Positions 1 to 12,519 of a stretch of 64,000 bases of DNA are shown one piece after another. This DNA comes from Cycas panzhihuaensis. Lineage: Eukaryota; Cycadophyta. Where the stretch lies: contig CM041465.1 in NCBI GenBank assembly GCA_023213395.1, positions 34,851,741-34,915,740 on the forward strand, read 5' to 3'. A model generated the notes under the pieces. It worked only from the letters and a program-made list of their open reading frames with translations, was not told the origin of the DNA and did not search any database. How positions within the stretch are numbered: position 1 is the stretch's first letter; every line of letters begins with the position of its first letter. A program made the position numbers and the translations under genes.

Positions 1-676
1 TGATGTAAAGAGATAAAGTTTGATGAAAAAAGTCACAAATGTATTCTTGTTGGATATAGCAAGTCATCCAAGGCATATAATCTTTAGGATCCTTTAGAGA
101 GGAAGATTATAATTAGTAGATATGTTCAGTTTGATGAGATTGATAAGGAAATTATTCCTATTATAAATGTTAATGATAAAAGTGCATAAATAAAGAATGA
201 GATTGAAGAAAAGAGTGATAAGAGTGAAAAAATTCTTGAAAATATTCTATCTTCCTCCTCTCCTTATAAAAAACTACCCAAGTGGTACACAAACTATAAA
301 AGACTCTAAAGTTAGTGATATTAACACTAGTGTTAGTGTTCAAGTATGAAGCAAGGTCAATTTTTCCTTGATGTCTAATATATTAAACATTGATAAGTCT
401 AAGCTATTTATTAAAGCTAAGGATTTCCCTCATTAATAGTTGATTATACAAGAGGAGTATGACTCCATACTTAAGAATAACACCTAGAATCTTGTTGAAC
501 TCCCTTTAAGGAAGAAAGCTATTGGTCACATATAGGTATACAAGGTGAAGTATCAATCTAATGGTGATATTGATTGATACAAGTCTCATCTTATGGTTAA
601 GAGATATATGTAGATTAAAGGTGTGGGCATTACATAGATGTTTTAAAATGTCCACCATTTAAATGCTAGTCAATTA
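1..676 (+). pseudogene. Ty1/copia pol fragment: integrase C-terminus and start of reverse transcriptase (element E)
   Basis: Conceptual translation of the first 200 bases reads like the end of a copia integrase (FDEKSHKCILVGY, SSKAYNL, then IIISRYVQFDEI). From about 450 to 620 it reads like the start of copia RT (EYDSILKN, LVELPLRKKAIGHI, VYKVKY, DIDRYKSHLMVKRYM). Several in-frame stops and frameshifts make it a dead copy. The similarity fades near 640, where the gypsy LTR of element C begins. The same strand picks up copia RNase H at 42221, so 1-676 and 42221-42884 are probably two sides of one element split by C. About 0.9 kb of RT/RNase H is missing at the junction. The 5' LTR, gag and protease would lie left of the window. 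Confidence 0.75.
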
Positions 677-2244
677 TGCATCTCATTTACCCCTTTAACT
701 TTTAACACATCTTGTATGATTCATGAGGAAAATAAATGATAACTTGGTTTTATAGTATATTAGGCCATGTTTTGATGAAATGTTATATTGATTCAATTGA
801 TGACGTATGATGAATGGTGGTAGAGGTATATCTATGCTATCACCTACTGTTGACTAATATCTATAGTACTGAAGTTTTTCTTTCATGATCATTTTAATCT
901 ATTTCTTCTCTTAAAACCTTTTTTGTTTCATATTTTTATCCTTTCGTCTTGATTTCACCCTTATTTTATCATTTTTGATCAATTTTTAGGCTTGTTCTTA
1001 TTGTTTTCATCACATCTTGAGCCTCTTTCCTTATTAATAAAGTCATTTGTGCTTAAATTTATTAAAAATTAATTTTTTGACTTTCAATAGGCCATTTTTC
1101 ACCTCCTCACTTATCACATTTTTTACTATTATATATGTAAAACTCAATCAACAGGCTATATTTTTACATGTTACCACCTAGATTTGATGGAAGATTATCT
1201 CTTTCATACCTAGGTCAAACCCTAAGAGTGTTATGATCTATCATTTGAATAGAGAGAGTCAAGAGTTAAAGATTTAGAGACTTTTTTGAGATTTTTTGGA
1301 GACTTTTGAAGATTTTTACTATTGTGACTTGGAAAACTACTTTTGGTAATGCTAATGGGTAAAATCAATAGGAGATTTTGATGTTTTGAGTTGTTGTTCT
1401 ATTGATATTCGAATATTAATGGTGTTTTCTTCAGGTTCTTTAATTTTTCTCAAGGTTTTCAACTTAAAAAATCCTTTCCACCAGTAAGATCTTTCCTATT
1501 TAAAATTCCTATGATTTCATTACTTGTTAGAGATTACTTTTTCTCAAAGTTTGCTCTTCCTTTCTACTGGTATTTATGGTGATCTTATACTTGTTTTTGT
1601 CTTGGAACTTTGGTTGAAAGGTCATCCCTTTGTGAGGTAGAAAGGAGATAGACTAGTGTGAAGCATAATAATTTCTTCATTATCTAAATAGCCATCTCCT
1701 CCTAGTTTTCTATAGTAGTCCAAGTTCCAAGTGGCTTGCCTCTTTCCTAGCTTGTTTATAGTTGTAGTAGCATGAGGTACTTGTTGTTTTCCTTCCTTTA
1801 TCAAGTTTAATGGAATTGTTTAGAAAAAAAATTTCAAATGAAAGAAAAGAGCTATTCTAAGGCATGAAAGTTTTAAGTAGGAAAGAAGTCTTGGTTTTAA
1901 TTCTTATGTGGTTTCACTCTTTGGTTTAGTCTCTTTCTCTAAAAAGAAAAATATGAATTAGTGAGTGATATATATGTGATTTTTCAAATTAATAGAGATT
2001 CAAGGATTCCTTTAGAGCCCATTTTACTCCAATTGTGGTAAAATCTCTAATATTTTAGCTTGTTGCTTGTATGTGAGGTTTGTGGCATAAATATAATTGG
2101 TTACATGCACTATTAATGGTCTAGAAAATAATTGATAATAGTAGTAGAAAGTCTTTAAAGTCTCTCCTTTTATTATAGAATCATTATTCAAGGGAAAGAT
2201 AGCATGCATTTAAGATAAAAATCTTTTATTGGTGTTGTATGTTA
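677..2244 (+). repeat. 5' LTR of gypsy element C, first part
   Basis: Bases from about 681 match 40013 onward almost continuously up to the insertion of A at 2245. The shared run starting ctttaacttttaacacatc marks the left side. It has no coding content; short ORFs in it are AT-rich accidents. The last five bases (tgtta, 2240-2244) are the target duplicated when A inserted and reappear at 7681-7685. Confidence 0.8.
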
Positions 2245-2276
2245 TGAAGGATTTACTAAGAAGCTTTGATACCAAA

Positions 2277-2609
2277 TGAAGGATTTGAAAGCATGGAGAC
2301 AAAGTGGAATAATGAGCAAATAATCAATCCATTGTATTATATGAGTATAAACCAAAGATTACATTCAAACCATGTTTGAGAGTGTGTACATATTTCTAAA
2401 TGGAGGTGGTGTCTAAAGACACCAAGGTTTGTCACCCTAATAAATATATAGTTTGAGGGAGGAGCGATATCTCCCCAACCTCTAAAATTTAAAATATATT
2501 AAAATAATGCTTAAATAAGGTAACACTTAACCTTACCTTACTTACCTTCACATGTGTGTACTTACATGTGTAAATGGTAGGAGTAGGATGATGAACATTA
2601 AACCCAATA
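2277..2609 (-). repeat. 3' LTR of element A
   Basis: It starts tgaaggatttgaaag and ends with the equivalent of CCCAATA, where the partner at 7348-7680 ends CCCCAACA. Just inside it, + strand tctccccctt (2611-2620) is the complement of a purine tract AAGGGGGAGA, the expected plus-strand primer site next to a 3' LTR. Confidence 0.85.
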
Positions 2610-2819
2610 TTCTCCCCCTTAATGGTCATCACGAACATCTTTATTTTTCCTTGAACTTGTGATATATGTATTTGTGGTAGACTTTGAGTGAGTAATTGAC
2701 TAAATGTCCTTTTGCTTTGTCTTCATCTTCATGCATCATTGTCCTTGTATAGTGGTTTCTTTCAACATGGTTTAGGTCAAACAATCTCTAAGTGGGTTTG
2801 ACTTGCTTCAAATGGAGAA

Positions 2820-3420
2820 GAGTGGCTACATCTTATACTTTATCTTTTGTAATCTTTATTACAACATTATCATGTATAGTAATGTGATTATTCTTTTGAT
2901 TTGAGTCTTCTACATTAGTCTTTTCAACACAAAATACTTGCTCTAACATATGTCTTATATGTATAATATCATCATAATTAAATTCATTCAAATTGAGGGT
3001 TTCTCCCCCATAAATAGATTCTAGTGTAACCAAAATGGATTTTAATGTAGTTAATTTGCTAACATTAACAAATACATCATCATTGATTATACTCAAGATT
3101 AAAGATATGATTTCATTATCTTTTCTTAGGTTTTCTTTAAATTTTTCTTCTTCCTCTAGGTAGTCATATGTAACAAATTTCTAAATATCTTTTGCAATAA
3201 TAAGTGTTTTTAATAATCCTTTCCATATATGAAAATTGGTCCCATTAAGTGTGATAATTAACATGTCATCCAGATAGAATGCCATTTGTAATGCGTTTAG
3301 TTTATGAGTTTGAATAAGTAAATAAAGGCCTTTAGTGTATGAATAACATAAAATGGACAATAAGTACTTTTCAATAAATATGAATCCCTTAATCAAGGTA
3401 GGAAAGTATTATAATCAAAT
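2820..3420 (-). pseudogene. Copia gag remnant of element A
   Basis: Reading right to left, one frame gives a run containing LNGTNFHIWK, the typical start of copia Gag. After a stop it continues into a stretch with DDVFVNVSKLTTLKSI and ESIYGGETLNL, which resembles the conserved middle of copia Gag (polypeptide that forms the particle). It lacks the zinc knuckle and everything downstream. The piece ends shortly before the 3' LTR, so gag is fused almost directly to the purine tract. A YLDDM string in the first part mimics the RT active site, but its neighbours fit Gag and not RT. Confidence 0.6.
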
Positions 3421-6400
3421 GCATATCTTTTTTAGACAAAAGATTTCCTTTTGCATGGAACTAAATCAATTAATGAGCCTTTTCCTTTCCAAATAATCAA
3501 AAGAGTGCTAAATAATATGCAACCTGATTTTCAATTTGATATGATGTGGAGAAATACGGATCTAAATGCTTTTTTAATGCTTTAACCATACAAACATAAA
3601 ATCTAACTACTTTAATGATGAAAGATAGATATTCAATGATATTCTTCAACTAAGCTTGAATCTTTCAAAGCTAATAAGTAGCTAAAGCAAAAATAAATGA
3701 CCTTTATATTAATATGAAATGAAGTATGCTAGATTATGAAGATGATCAGATATCCTTTTGAAAGTAGTAAAAAACTAAAAATCTAAAGTGTATCATTTGC
3801 TTTAGATGATAGAGATATCTGAAAATAATAGGTTTCCACAAAGAAATATAGAAAATAAATAAATATAACACAAATTATACCTTTTTGATAAGGTAGCTCC
3901 ACTTAGCTTAAAGTGTTGAAAATCTAGCTTCTTGTTGTAAAAAAGATTTGAAAAATAAAAACAAAGAATAATAATAGCTTCAAGAATAAACTATTAGTGA
4001 TTAATAATATAGATATACCCTTTTTGAGATAATGTAATACTTGAAAAGTTATAAGATAATGCCTATAAGGATAGAATAAGAATTTAACGATAACTAGATT
4101 TAAACACCTACCAAATGATGTCAGATTTAAGTGAAACTTATTTCAAACTGAAGAATATTAAATAACTTTTCTGATAGATTTGACTGTTCAAAAAATTAGT
4201 TCTTAAAACTTAAGACATTAAAGAATAAGTGTAGAGACCATTTTTAGGGCTTGAACAGGAGCCATGAGGCTAAAATACTATAAAAAATAGATTATAACTT
4301 TATGAAAAGATGTAAAACTACTCATATATAGATTAAAGACCTTTTAGTATGACTTATGCCATAAAATCCTAAAGAAACTGCTTCAAACAATGTTGAATAA
4401 TGAAGAACTAGGTTTGATTAAGTACCTTAACTTCACTAGCCTAAAATATCTATAAAATAGCTTTGAATCACTTTAAAAAAAAATGTCAACATGAAGAGGG
4501 ATAAACTAGCTTTCCAACAAAACTGACGGTTTTGAAAACAGATATCAGATGAGAAAGTTATAGTCAAAACAGTGAAGGGACCTTTTTATAGTTGATAAAA
4601 CAAAAGCTAAAAAAATGAGTCACTTCAAACTATTAAAACTTGATCAAAATAGCTCCAAAACTGACAAATAACCAATCCACAGTGAAGCTTGTGAAGTCAT
4701 GATTGTGATGAGACTAGTTTCATTGAAAACTAGTAATCTAATGAGGAGTTAGAGTAAAAAATATGCAAGTTACCCTTTTTGAGTAATATATAAAAAACAT
4801 ATAAAAGAAAATTTTGGTAAATACTTATTAGCCCCTTTGATAGATAGCTTATGGTTACATGGCAGTGCACAAAACTAGGGGTTAATTATCCAAAAGAGGC
4901 TAACTCCTTTAAACACCTAGATTTAAAAAGTTTATCAAAAATTTAATTTAATGTTTTAAAAACTTTAGAAAAAATAAAATTATTTCGATCAAACTTAAAC
5001 GAGCATAACTGCTAAAGAAATATTTCTAAAGAATATATTTATATATGTAACAAAAGCATGAAAAAAAACTAATTACACCACCAAATTGATTACCCCTTGT
5101 GAGGATGATTGCAAAGTCAGATTGTTGAGCAAAATGCTTGATGGAATATCTCAAACCAAATACATAGACATAGACCTATAGCAGTAGCCAAATTACAAAG
5201 CAAAGATGCAGTAAGCAGATGCATAGACATAGACCTGTAGCCGGATTATAAAGTAGAGATGTAGGTCTATTCTAATGCCTAGTCAAATATGTGAAGTTAA
5301 ATGCAAATGCGGGGAATATCCAAACACCAGGCCCAACACACTGCTAGATGCATGGGACTATCTCTCTCAGCCAATGCTAGAGTTCCTTGTGAAGCAAAGC
5401 TTCCATGGTGGCAAGCTATCATAGAGATAGAGGAGACAGAGAATGGATAATTTTTTTATGTAGAAACCTCCTCAAATCAATCTAAAGTGGTCAAATTTGT
5501 GGTTATTCATGCTATAGACTGATCACGTCACTCATATCTTTGAAAAAATATATTTTATGAATTAAAAAAATATGAGAAATATAAAAAGAAGGGGGTCATG
5601 TGGCTACCAGCGATAAAAAAATACCATAGACGATCAAATAAAATGATCACACCATGATCAAAATTAAGACATAGGGGGAAAAGATGGGAGAAGATGCAGA
5701 CAACTAAGCAGAGTGGTCAAGGATGGCTCCTGCTCTCCTCGATCTAGAGCAAATCTAGATCTAAAGGCAAATCTATGCCAATATCCTTTATACGTTAAGT
5801 TGTGATAATGAATCAAAACCAAGGCAAACTGCATTTATGGGTTAGTGATTATTCTTTAGATGGGATCTAAACATACAAGGATTATGGTAGGAGATGCAAG
5901 TATACCATTTCAAACCCAAACCAAAGGCAGTTAGAAGATTCATTAAAGAGGAAGATGGTTCCAAAACTCGTTTATTGCTCATATGGATATGATTCAATAA
6001 TAACACAAAGAAATATGAAAATACCATAACCACATAGGACTAAGGGATAACACATGCCACTAGAGAATAGGGAAACCATAGATCTTCAAGGAGATCTAAT
6101 GAAGTAATACTTCAAGACACTGATTTTTAATATGAAAAATAATAAAAAAGAAGTAATGGAGGAGAGAACTGATTTAAAAATCCATAAAAAGATCTTGAAA
6201 AACTAATAAAAAATGATTAGAAGAGGGGTGTGGTAGATCTAGGGAGGGATTTGATTAAAAAATCTCTCAAAAAAGTATATTTTTTATATAAAAAAATTAA
6301 CAAAATGCATTGACATAAGGATGTGATTGGAGAATGAACTTTGGCAGGTTAGGTCTCACCACTGGATTAACAGAATATGTTGAAACTTTAGAGGGAGTTA

Positions 6401-7333
6401 GACATACTTACCACTAAAGTAAATCTCAAATTTTATCATGAACAAATCACCAGATATTGAGAATGAAGCTATCAATCCTAGGGGGGTTGCATAGAGTGCA
6501 CAAAAGCTAAACAGTCCAATGAATGCTCTTAGATTGTTGAAAATTACTTTATCTAACCTTTAATAGACCTACACCACTATTGCAAAAGAAACCAAGTAAA
6601 AAATGAAGCTAAAATAAGCAAATTAGAAGAGGTTCAATGGGGTTTTACTACTAAAACAAGTAGCCTAGCTTCCGGGAGGGAGATCTCTTCATAGGAGCGA
6701 TGAAATCTAAAACCGTTGAATCTGGTGTAGACTCAACTCATAGAGCTTTAAAATAATTGGTCACTTAATAGAGTTTTGTTTAATGTGGAGACTGCACCAG
6801 CCTATGGAAGTTCAAGTTCCTTGTAAAACCTTAAAAAAATGGTGAAAAAATAATAAAAAAATTGTAAAATATTAAATAAAATCTTAGTATAATTTCTTCA
6901 AAGGAATGTTGGGCTAAAGATGTAGCTATTACTGCATAGATCTAAAGAAATACTGATTAAATGGAGCATATACACTAAAAATAGCCAAATATTCAATGAA
7001 ACTATACAAAACTTATTAATAAAACTTCATAAAATGATTAACTATTGGATGTTTTATTGATTATGGTTGTGAATCCTATATAGATCTATGAAAATATGGA
7101 TTATTTTACATATATAAATAAAAAATAGTTAAATTTTTGATGAAAATAATATAAAAACTGCTAATAAGCTTTATAAAAAATAAATAAAACCAATATATTG
7201 CTTGCAGTGAGTAGCTTTGATAAATCTCTGCTTCAAAACTCAATAGATCTTCTTACTCTCAAATGAAGGAGGCCTAAAACAAATGCTAAATGAAACCAAG
7301 ATCTAACTCAAATGAAAGAGACCCTAAATATGT
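3421..7333 (-). other. Long non-coding leader of element A
   Basis: AT-rich sequence with no sustained ORF on either strand. Blocks match the leader of B in order: about 3440-5000 corresponds to 20800-22300 (for example tcaaagctaataagtagct against tcaaaggtaataggtagct), and about 6660-6830 corresponds to 24235-24400 (ending in gaagttcaagttacc or a close variant). No microsatellite is present here, unlike in B. Confidence 0.7.
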
Positions 7334-7345
7334 GCTTTGATACCA
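7334..7345 (-). promoter_or_regulatory. Primer-binding site of element A
   Basis: Minus-strand TGGTATCAAAGC, two bases inside the 5' LTR. It is one base away from TGGTATCAGAGC, the usual plant copia site complementary to the 3' end of initiator-Met tRNA. It fixes the element's orientation as minus. Confidence 0.85.
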
Positions 7346-7347
7346 AA

Positions 7348-7680
7348 TGAAGGATTTGAAAGTATGGAGATAGAGCAAAGAAATAAGAAAATAATCAATT
7401 GATTATATTGTATAAGTATAAACTAAAGATTACATTCAAGCCATATTTGAGAGTGTGTATATATTTCCAAATGGAGGTGGTATCTAAAGACACCTAGGTT
7501 TGTCACCCTAGTAAATATATAGTTTGAGGGAGAAGGGAAACCTCCTTAACCTCTAAAATTTAAAATATATTAAAATAATGCTTAACTAAGGTAACACTTA
7601 ACTTTACCTTACTTACCTTCACATGTATACACTCACATATGTAAATAATGGGAGTGGCATGATAAACATTAACCCCAACA
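7348..7680 (-). repeat. 5' LTR of element A
   Basis: Direct repeat of 2277-2609 with TG...CA ends (tgaagg ... ccaaca on the plus strand). It is followed at 7681 by the target duplication tgtta. Confidence 0.88.
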
Positions 7681-8340
7681 TGTTATTGGACTTCCTTAAA
7701 TTTTGCATACATAGTTACATGTTATGTTTCATATCATGTTAGTATTTTTTCTTTCTTGATAAAGTGTATATTGCATGTAAAGGAAATAATCTTATACTCA
7801 TTTTAGTGTGCTTTATCTTTTAAATAACATAAAAAAAGGGAAAAGGAAATTGTATACATAGCTACCTTTCTTTATTTGGTTATTTGAAAGAAGGTAGAAT
7901 AGGTTTCGTAGTTTTATTAATTGCTTTTATGATTTTTATTACATCTTAAGATATATATTAAAAAAATAAAAATAAAAAAAAATAAAACTCCTTCCATTTA
8001 CTTAGCTCTTCTCCTTTATTTAAATAAAACTCAAAAGGTTGAAAGAATAGGAGGAAAGGAATCCCTAGGAAGGATACAAGAGGCATTGTCAGAGTAGTTC
8101 CAAACTTAGAACTCCTTCACTTGGTTGTGTAGGTTGATGGATTCAATCACTCCTATATGTCCTAGCCTCTTGTTGCCTCATTCATTCACATCTTTGTTAG
8201 ATGGCACAATTAGGTGGAGACTAATTATTAGGAGTTGGATAAAGGTGGTCACTTAGGTTCTCTTAGTCTTTATATCTCCTAGTCTAGATTTGAAACAAAA
8301 GAAACATCCCATTGATTAAGAGATATTTAGTTTAGGTCCA
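7681..8340 (+). repeat. 5' LTR of gypsy element C, second part
   Basis: Resumes the match to 41581-42220 and ends gtcca at 8340, exactly where the 3' copy ends (42220). The two sequences diverge after that (attgaggatc here, cctaagacac there), which defines the LTR end. The following bases should hold the primer-binding site, but I could not match attgaggatcacc to a tRNA with confidence. Confidence 0.8.
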
Positions 8341-10950
8341 ATTGAGGATCACCATCTTTCTATAGACCTTGTTGGGGATACTACTATTTATCCTCTTATT
8401 AAAGTGATGGAAAACACAACATCCACTCCTAAATAATCCTTGAGGCTTTAAGGCCTTCCACCTGAATTATAAACCCAACTTTTATATTTTAGTCAAGAAG
8501 TTTCATCATCTTATATCGAATCTTTAGAACATCATATTTATGAAACTTATGTTTATCCACCTGAAGATTTGACCTAGTTATATGACATCTTAGTGGAGCA
8601 AGGTTCTTGAACCCTCTCAGTATCATGGTAATCCTTCTTATGTAGATCCTTCTTTCGCATAAGAAGAACTGCTTGTCGTTCAAGTATATTCATCAAATCT
8701 TAAGCCAGACCTTACTAGGATCCCTACTCTACTTCATATGCCTATCTTTCAATATCCATTTAATCTAGAGACTTAGACCATGGAATCTTCACCACAACAT
8801 CATCAGTTTGATCCTTTGTGTGAGGAGTATGAGTCAATTCAAGTTGAGCCCTTGAATACCCCTGATGTCATTCAATCTTCCCATCCTCCTTCACCTAAAC
8901 CTTCATCAAGACTTGATTCCCCTCTTTTAGATGAGATGGAGGATCATAAGTCAACCCATTCTCAACCTCTTCCCTCTCCTTTTTATTTATAAGTTTGGAT
9001 CCATTCTCCCCATACTATACATTCTATGTAAGAAGGTACTACTACTATCTATCTATGGTGACCTTAATCTCTCTCATGTTCTTACCTCAAGTCAAGTGGT
9101 TATACCTTCACCTAATCTACAACCTATTCATTCCTATACCACTAGGGTTACCTCTCATTCTGTCTCCTCCATGACTCAATTCCCATATCACACATCCCAT
9201 GTAGTTTTTTCAGAGGGCATTAGACCTCATGCATCTTCTCTTAGAGTATCTAATGTGGCACCCACTTCCCTACATGTTTCTTATATCTATCCTATTCATC
9301 CTTATACCTTAATTAGTCAGTCTCAAGTTTTGGGAGTTACCAACCCTGCTCCTTCATCATATATTTCTAGACCCACTTTACAACCACCTCCTTTTTTGTC
9401 ATTTAATTTTATCTTTCCATAATATCCTATGCCCCAAACTAACTCTGTGGTTAACCCTATAGCTTGGTTTAATCCCTAATCTACTTTCCCATCTTCTCCT
9501 ATTCCTCAATAACAATAATAACCTATTTCTTCTTCTATTTCACATCCATTATCCTTGCCTTAACATCCTACTGCGCTGAGGCCAAGGAAACCCTTTCTTG
9601 ACTACATGAAATATCCTTTTCTATGTGAAGTCCTTTTACCTCCCATACCTTCATTTCTTCCTAAGTTACCTAAGTTTTCAAGTGACTCTTCCTATGATCT
9701 TGCTTTCCATATATAGTTGTTCATACTTTCTTATATAGATCTCATATCATATGATTACATTATGATGTGCTTGTTTCCTAAATCACTTCAAGGCGATACC
9801 TTGAAATGGTTTTATTAACTTCCTCCAGCTTCAATTTTCTCGTTCCAATAATTAGTTAATTATTTTATCAACTATTTTGATGTAGCAAGACCATTTGAAT
9901 TAGGAATCAAGTCCCTTTTATCCATCAAGCAAAACCACAATGAGACCTCTAAAGACTTTGTGAGAAGGTTTTAAGACCAAGTATATGCTTGTCACGTATG
10001 TCTTAATTCTAGTCTCCTATTTGATCTATTTGCTAATGTTTTGAGGCCACATGCACACCTTAAAGATCTAAAACTTAGACCTTAAACTTAGGAAGAAGTT
10101 GTTGATCATTGTTTAGATTTAGAAACATTTAATATTCTAGTAGGTATTAAGAAGGTTGGGAAACCTCTTCTTATAAAGAAACTGTTTAAACAATGAAGGC
10201 TTCCCATCTTGATCCTACTTACAATCACTTAACTTCCTTTATTAGATCATTAGAGTATGTGATCAACACTAAGTTATGTGTTGATGGTCTTTCTTAGAGT
10301 CAACTCTCCCAAGAAACTAAATTGATCTATCTTATTGAAGGAAGGAATAAACGAGCTCCTCTTCCACCTCCTCCTTCTTTCATAAAGAGAAAATGGTGCT
10401 CGTGTTATTAGAAAGATGCCCATGACAGAAGTGAGTGGAATACAGTCTACAATATTACTTAAAATATAAATGCTCAATCAAATTGCTCCCCCAAGTCATC
10501 CCAAGATTAGATGATCCATAAGGATCCTTTGCCTCAACATAAGGATAAAGGATGAAAGGACAATAAAGGCAAGGAAAAGCAAGTTCAACATGATGAAGGT
10601 AAGCCTTTGGGTTCTAATTCATCAAAGAAGACTACCATTCCCCTAAATCTTTCAAAAAAATAAACTAGACACAAAGCTCACCCACCTCCCAAAGGTGGTG
10701 ACACCAAGAGAATGATAAACATGGTGGAGACAACAAAGAGTGCAAGTCCATCTAAATTACTTGATGATTTGATGGCAAGGAATCCTAACTCTTTACCTCT
10801 AATACTTCCACATCCCATCAAGTTTAGGTTGATTCCCTCTAGTATAAAGGATGGATCATTCTCTTTAGTTGATGAGTTAAAGACCATTCCAACAGGTATT
10901 TCAATTATTGATTTGCTGAAGTATTACCCTAAGCAATGTTAGCTCTTATT
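8341..10950 (+). pseudogene. Gypsy gag of element C
   Basis: The N-terminal part (about 8780-9590) is proline/serine-rich and probably disordered. From about 9590 the translation reads like gypsy Gag: FLDYMKYPFLCEVLLP, LQGDTLKWF, then FELGIKSLLSIKQNHNETSKDFVRRF, the conserved core of the retrotransposon gag family. Near 10380 a KRKWCS ... HDRSEWN stretch matches the Gag C-terminus of Tat-type elements, a modified zinc-binding end that J also carries around 63930. The segment 10712-10942 is an open 76-residue stretch (SIIDLLKYYPKQC) just before protease. Stops and frameshifts throughout rule out function. Confidence 0.75.
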
Positions 10951-11049
10951 TAGCATATGAGGAGTTCCTGTTGTAGTTTCTACATCTACTTCCACACTTT
11001 CTTTTGACCTGGATACCTTATCTAGTCATTTTACTCATGCACCAAATGT

Positions 11050-11450
11050 TATACCTTTATTCTATATTGATATTGTAAAGGATGACATTAATATTAAACA
11101 TGTTATTATTGATGAGGGATCATCTATTAATATAATCCCTCTTCACCTTGTTGAAGATTTAGAAATTTCTATTTTTGATCAATATGAGTGGATTTGCTAG
11201 GGATACGACAAGAATTAAAAGGTACCTCTAGGGCAAATCACTCTCTCTCTTACTTTAAAAGGAAAGACAATCCTTGCAGAATTAATTATCATTGATCTTG
11301 ACTTGGAGTATAACATTCTTTTGGGTAGACCATGGATTACCTAGATGTTAGTAGTTTGTTCTTCTCTCTTTGGTGAACTTAGGTTCATCTATGAGGGATA
11401 ATTAAAAATTACAAAGCAAAAAACAAAACCAATCAAGCAATCAATTCCTC
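11050..11450 (+). pseudogene. Gypsy aspartic protease of element C
   Basis: The translation contains VIIDEGSSINIIPLHLVEDL (the flap-side active-site region, where D-G/T/S-S is expected), then VPLGQITLSLTLKGKTILAELIIIDLDLEYNILLGRPWI. The last block is the hallmark YNxLLGRPWI of gypsy proteases. It lines up closely with the intact protease of J (YNLLLGRPWL). Internal stops are present after the active-site block and after GRPWIT. Confidence 0.85.
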
Positions 11451-12519
11451 TTATTGAGACTTTTTCCAAGCTAGGTGAATCATCAAACTCTTCGAAGTAC
11501 TTTTTTCAATCACTTGGTTTAGGCCAATACTTTTCTATTTAAACTTCTTCTACTTATATGAAAGTAAAGGATGTGGATTTGGTTAAGATTATCCCTTGTT
11601 AATCAAGTTCTTCATCCATTTCTTATACTTTGGGTCTGATTGACCACTCTTCAGTTTCCTGTTCCTCTTGTAATGAAGAAGTAACTCCTCATTCTATTGT
11701 ACCTTATGGGGAAACACCTATGAGTAGAATTATTAATACGAATGATTCCTTTCATGTTTAGACCTATTTCTTATAGGTTTGTGTTTACCTCCATAAGCAA
11801 GTGTTTTGGTTTCTTCTATTATGATTTCTTCTTTAGTTACTCATGTAACTTTAGTTTTACAAGATTCACATGTTAATGCTATGCCTCTCTTCTCTTGATC
11901 TCCTCTCTTTACTACATAGTTGAATAGACATGAGAAGAATATGTTGTTGCATTAACATCCAGACTTGGAATCTGGTGGCAAGGATGTAGATTCCTTTAAT
12001 ACACTTCAAAGTAATCAAAATACCCCCACTCGAGTACGAGAAGTAAGTTTAGTTTCTAATATCTCCTTCCCTTCTTGTCCTCTTGTGGATGCCCCTCCAT
12101 TGTCACTTATTTTGATGTCTTTATCTGGTTAAGAATGTCATTTGTGTTATCAAGAGTTTGACCAAATATTTACTTTGACTTGGGAGTTTGTTGATAGGCC
12201 TATTCTTTTGTCTTATGTTTCTTCAATCATTGAGTTTGTCCCTACTTATCCAAACTCTTTGGTTGATTCACCTTCATGTTTTAAGCCTTTCTCTTTATTT
12301 AGTGATTTACCAAGAAATCTTCTCCTCATCAATCTCTTCCACCTTAATCACTTTGAGAATGACAAGATGATCCTAGAGCACTTAGTAGGATCATCTCCTG
12401 GTCTTCCTGATGGACATGATAGGTTTAGCTTTATGAAAGGAATATAACCTGATTCACTTATGTTTGATCATTCCCAACCTTAAGAGTCAGTTTTTGTAAT
12501 AGAACCTGCCCCTACTCAT
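11451..12519 (+). pseudogene. Protease-RT linker region of element C
   Basis: Low-complexity, serine-rich translation with stops and no recognised domain. An open 101-residue stretch at 12142-12447 (LVGSSPGLPDGHDRFSF) is part of this linker. J has a comparable proline-rich linker between protease and RT, so a long spacer seems to be normal for this lineage. Confidence 0.5.

Larger units (their letters stand above)
2245..7680 (-). mobile_element. Non-autonomous copia-type LTR element A with long leader
   Basis: Two 333-bp direct repeats (2277-2609 and 7348-7680) flank an internal region with no pol genes. The element lies in the 5' LTR of C. The matching LTR at 40013-42220 is uninterrupted at about 41581 and gives the empty site. 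Target duplication tgtta occurs at 2240-2244 and 7681-7685 (a one-base shift, gttat, fits equally well). A minus-strand PBS of initiator-Met type follows the right LTR. The internal region holds only a gag remnant and a leader of about 3.9 kb that is homologous to the leader of element B, so A is a shortened relative of B with diverged LTRs. LTR copies differ by roughly 13 %. At the left end the insert extends 32 bp beyond the LTR (see findings). Confidence 0.88.

Noticed and set aside
3181-3396. YLDDM string read as an RT active site in element A
   Set aside because: The residues on both sides (LNGTNFHIWK and the following Gag-like stretch) fit copia Gag; no other RT block is present.
8931-9422. 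163-codon ORF as a separate gene
   Set aside because: It overlaps the proline/serine-rich start of gag of C in another frame and has no independent support; it is most likely a frame-shifted reading of the same disordered region.
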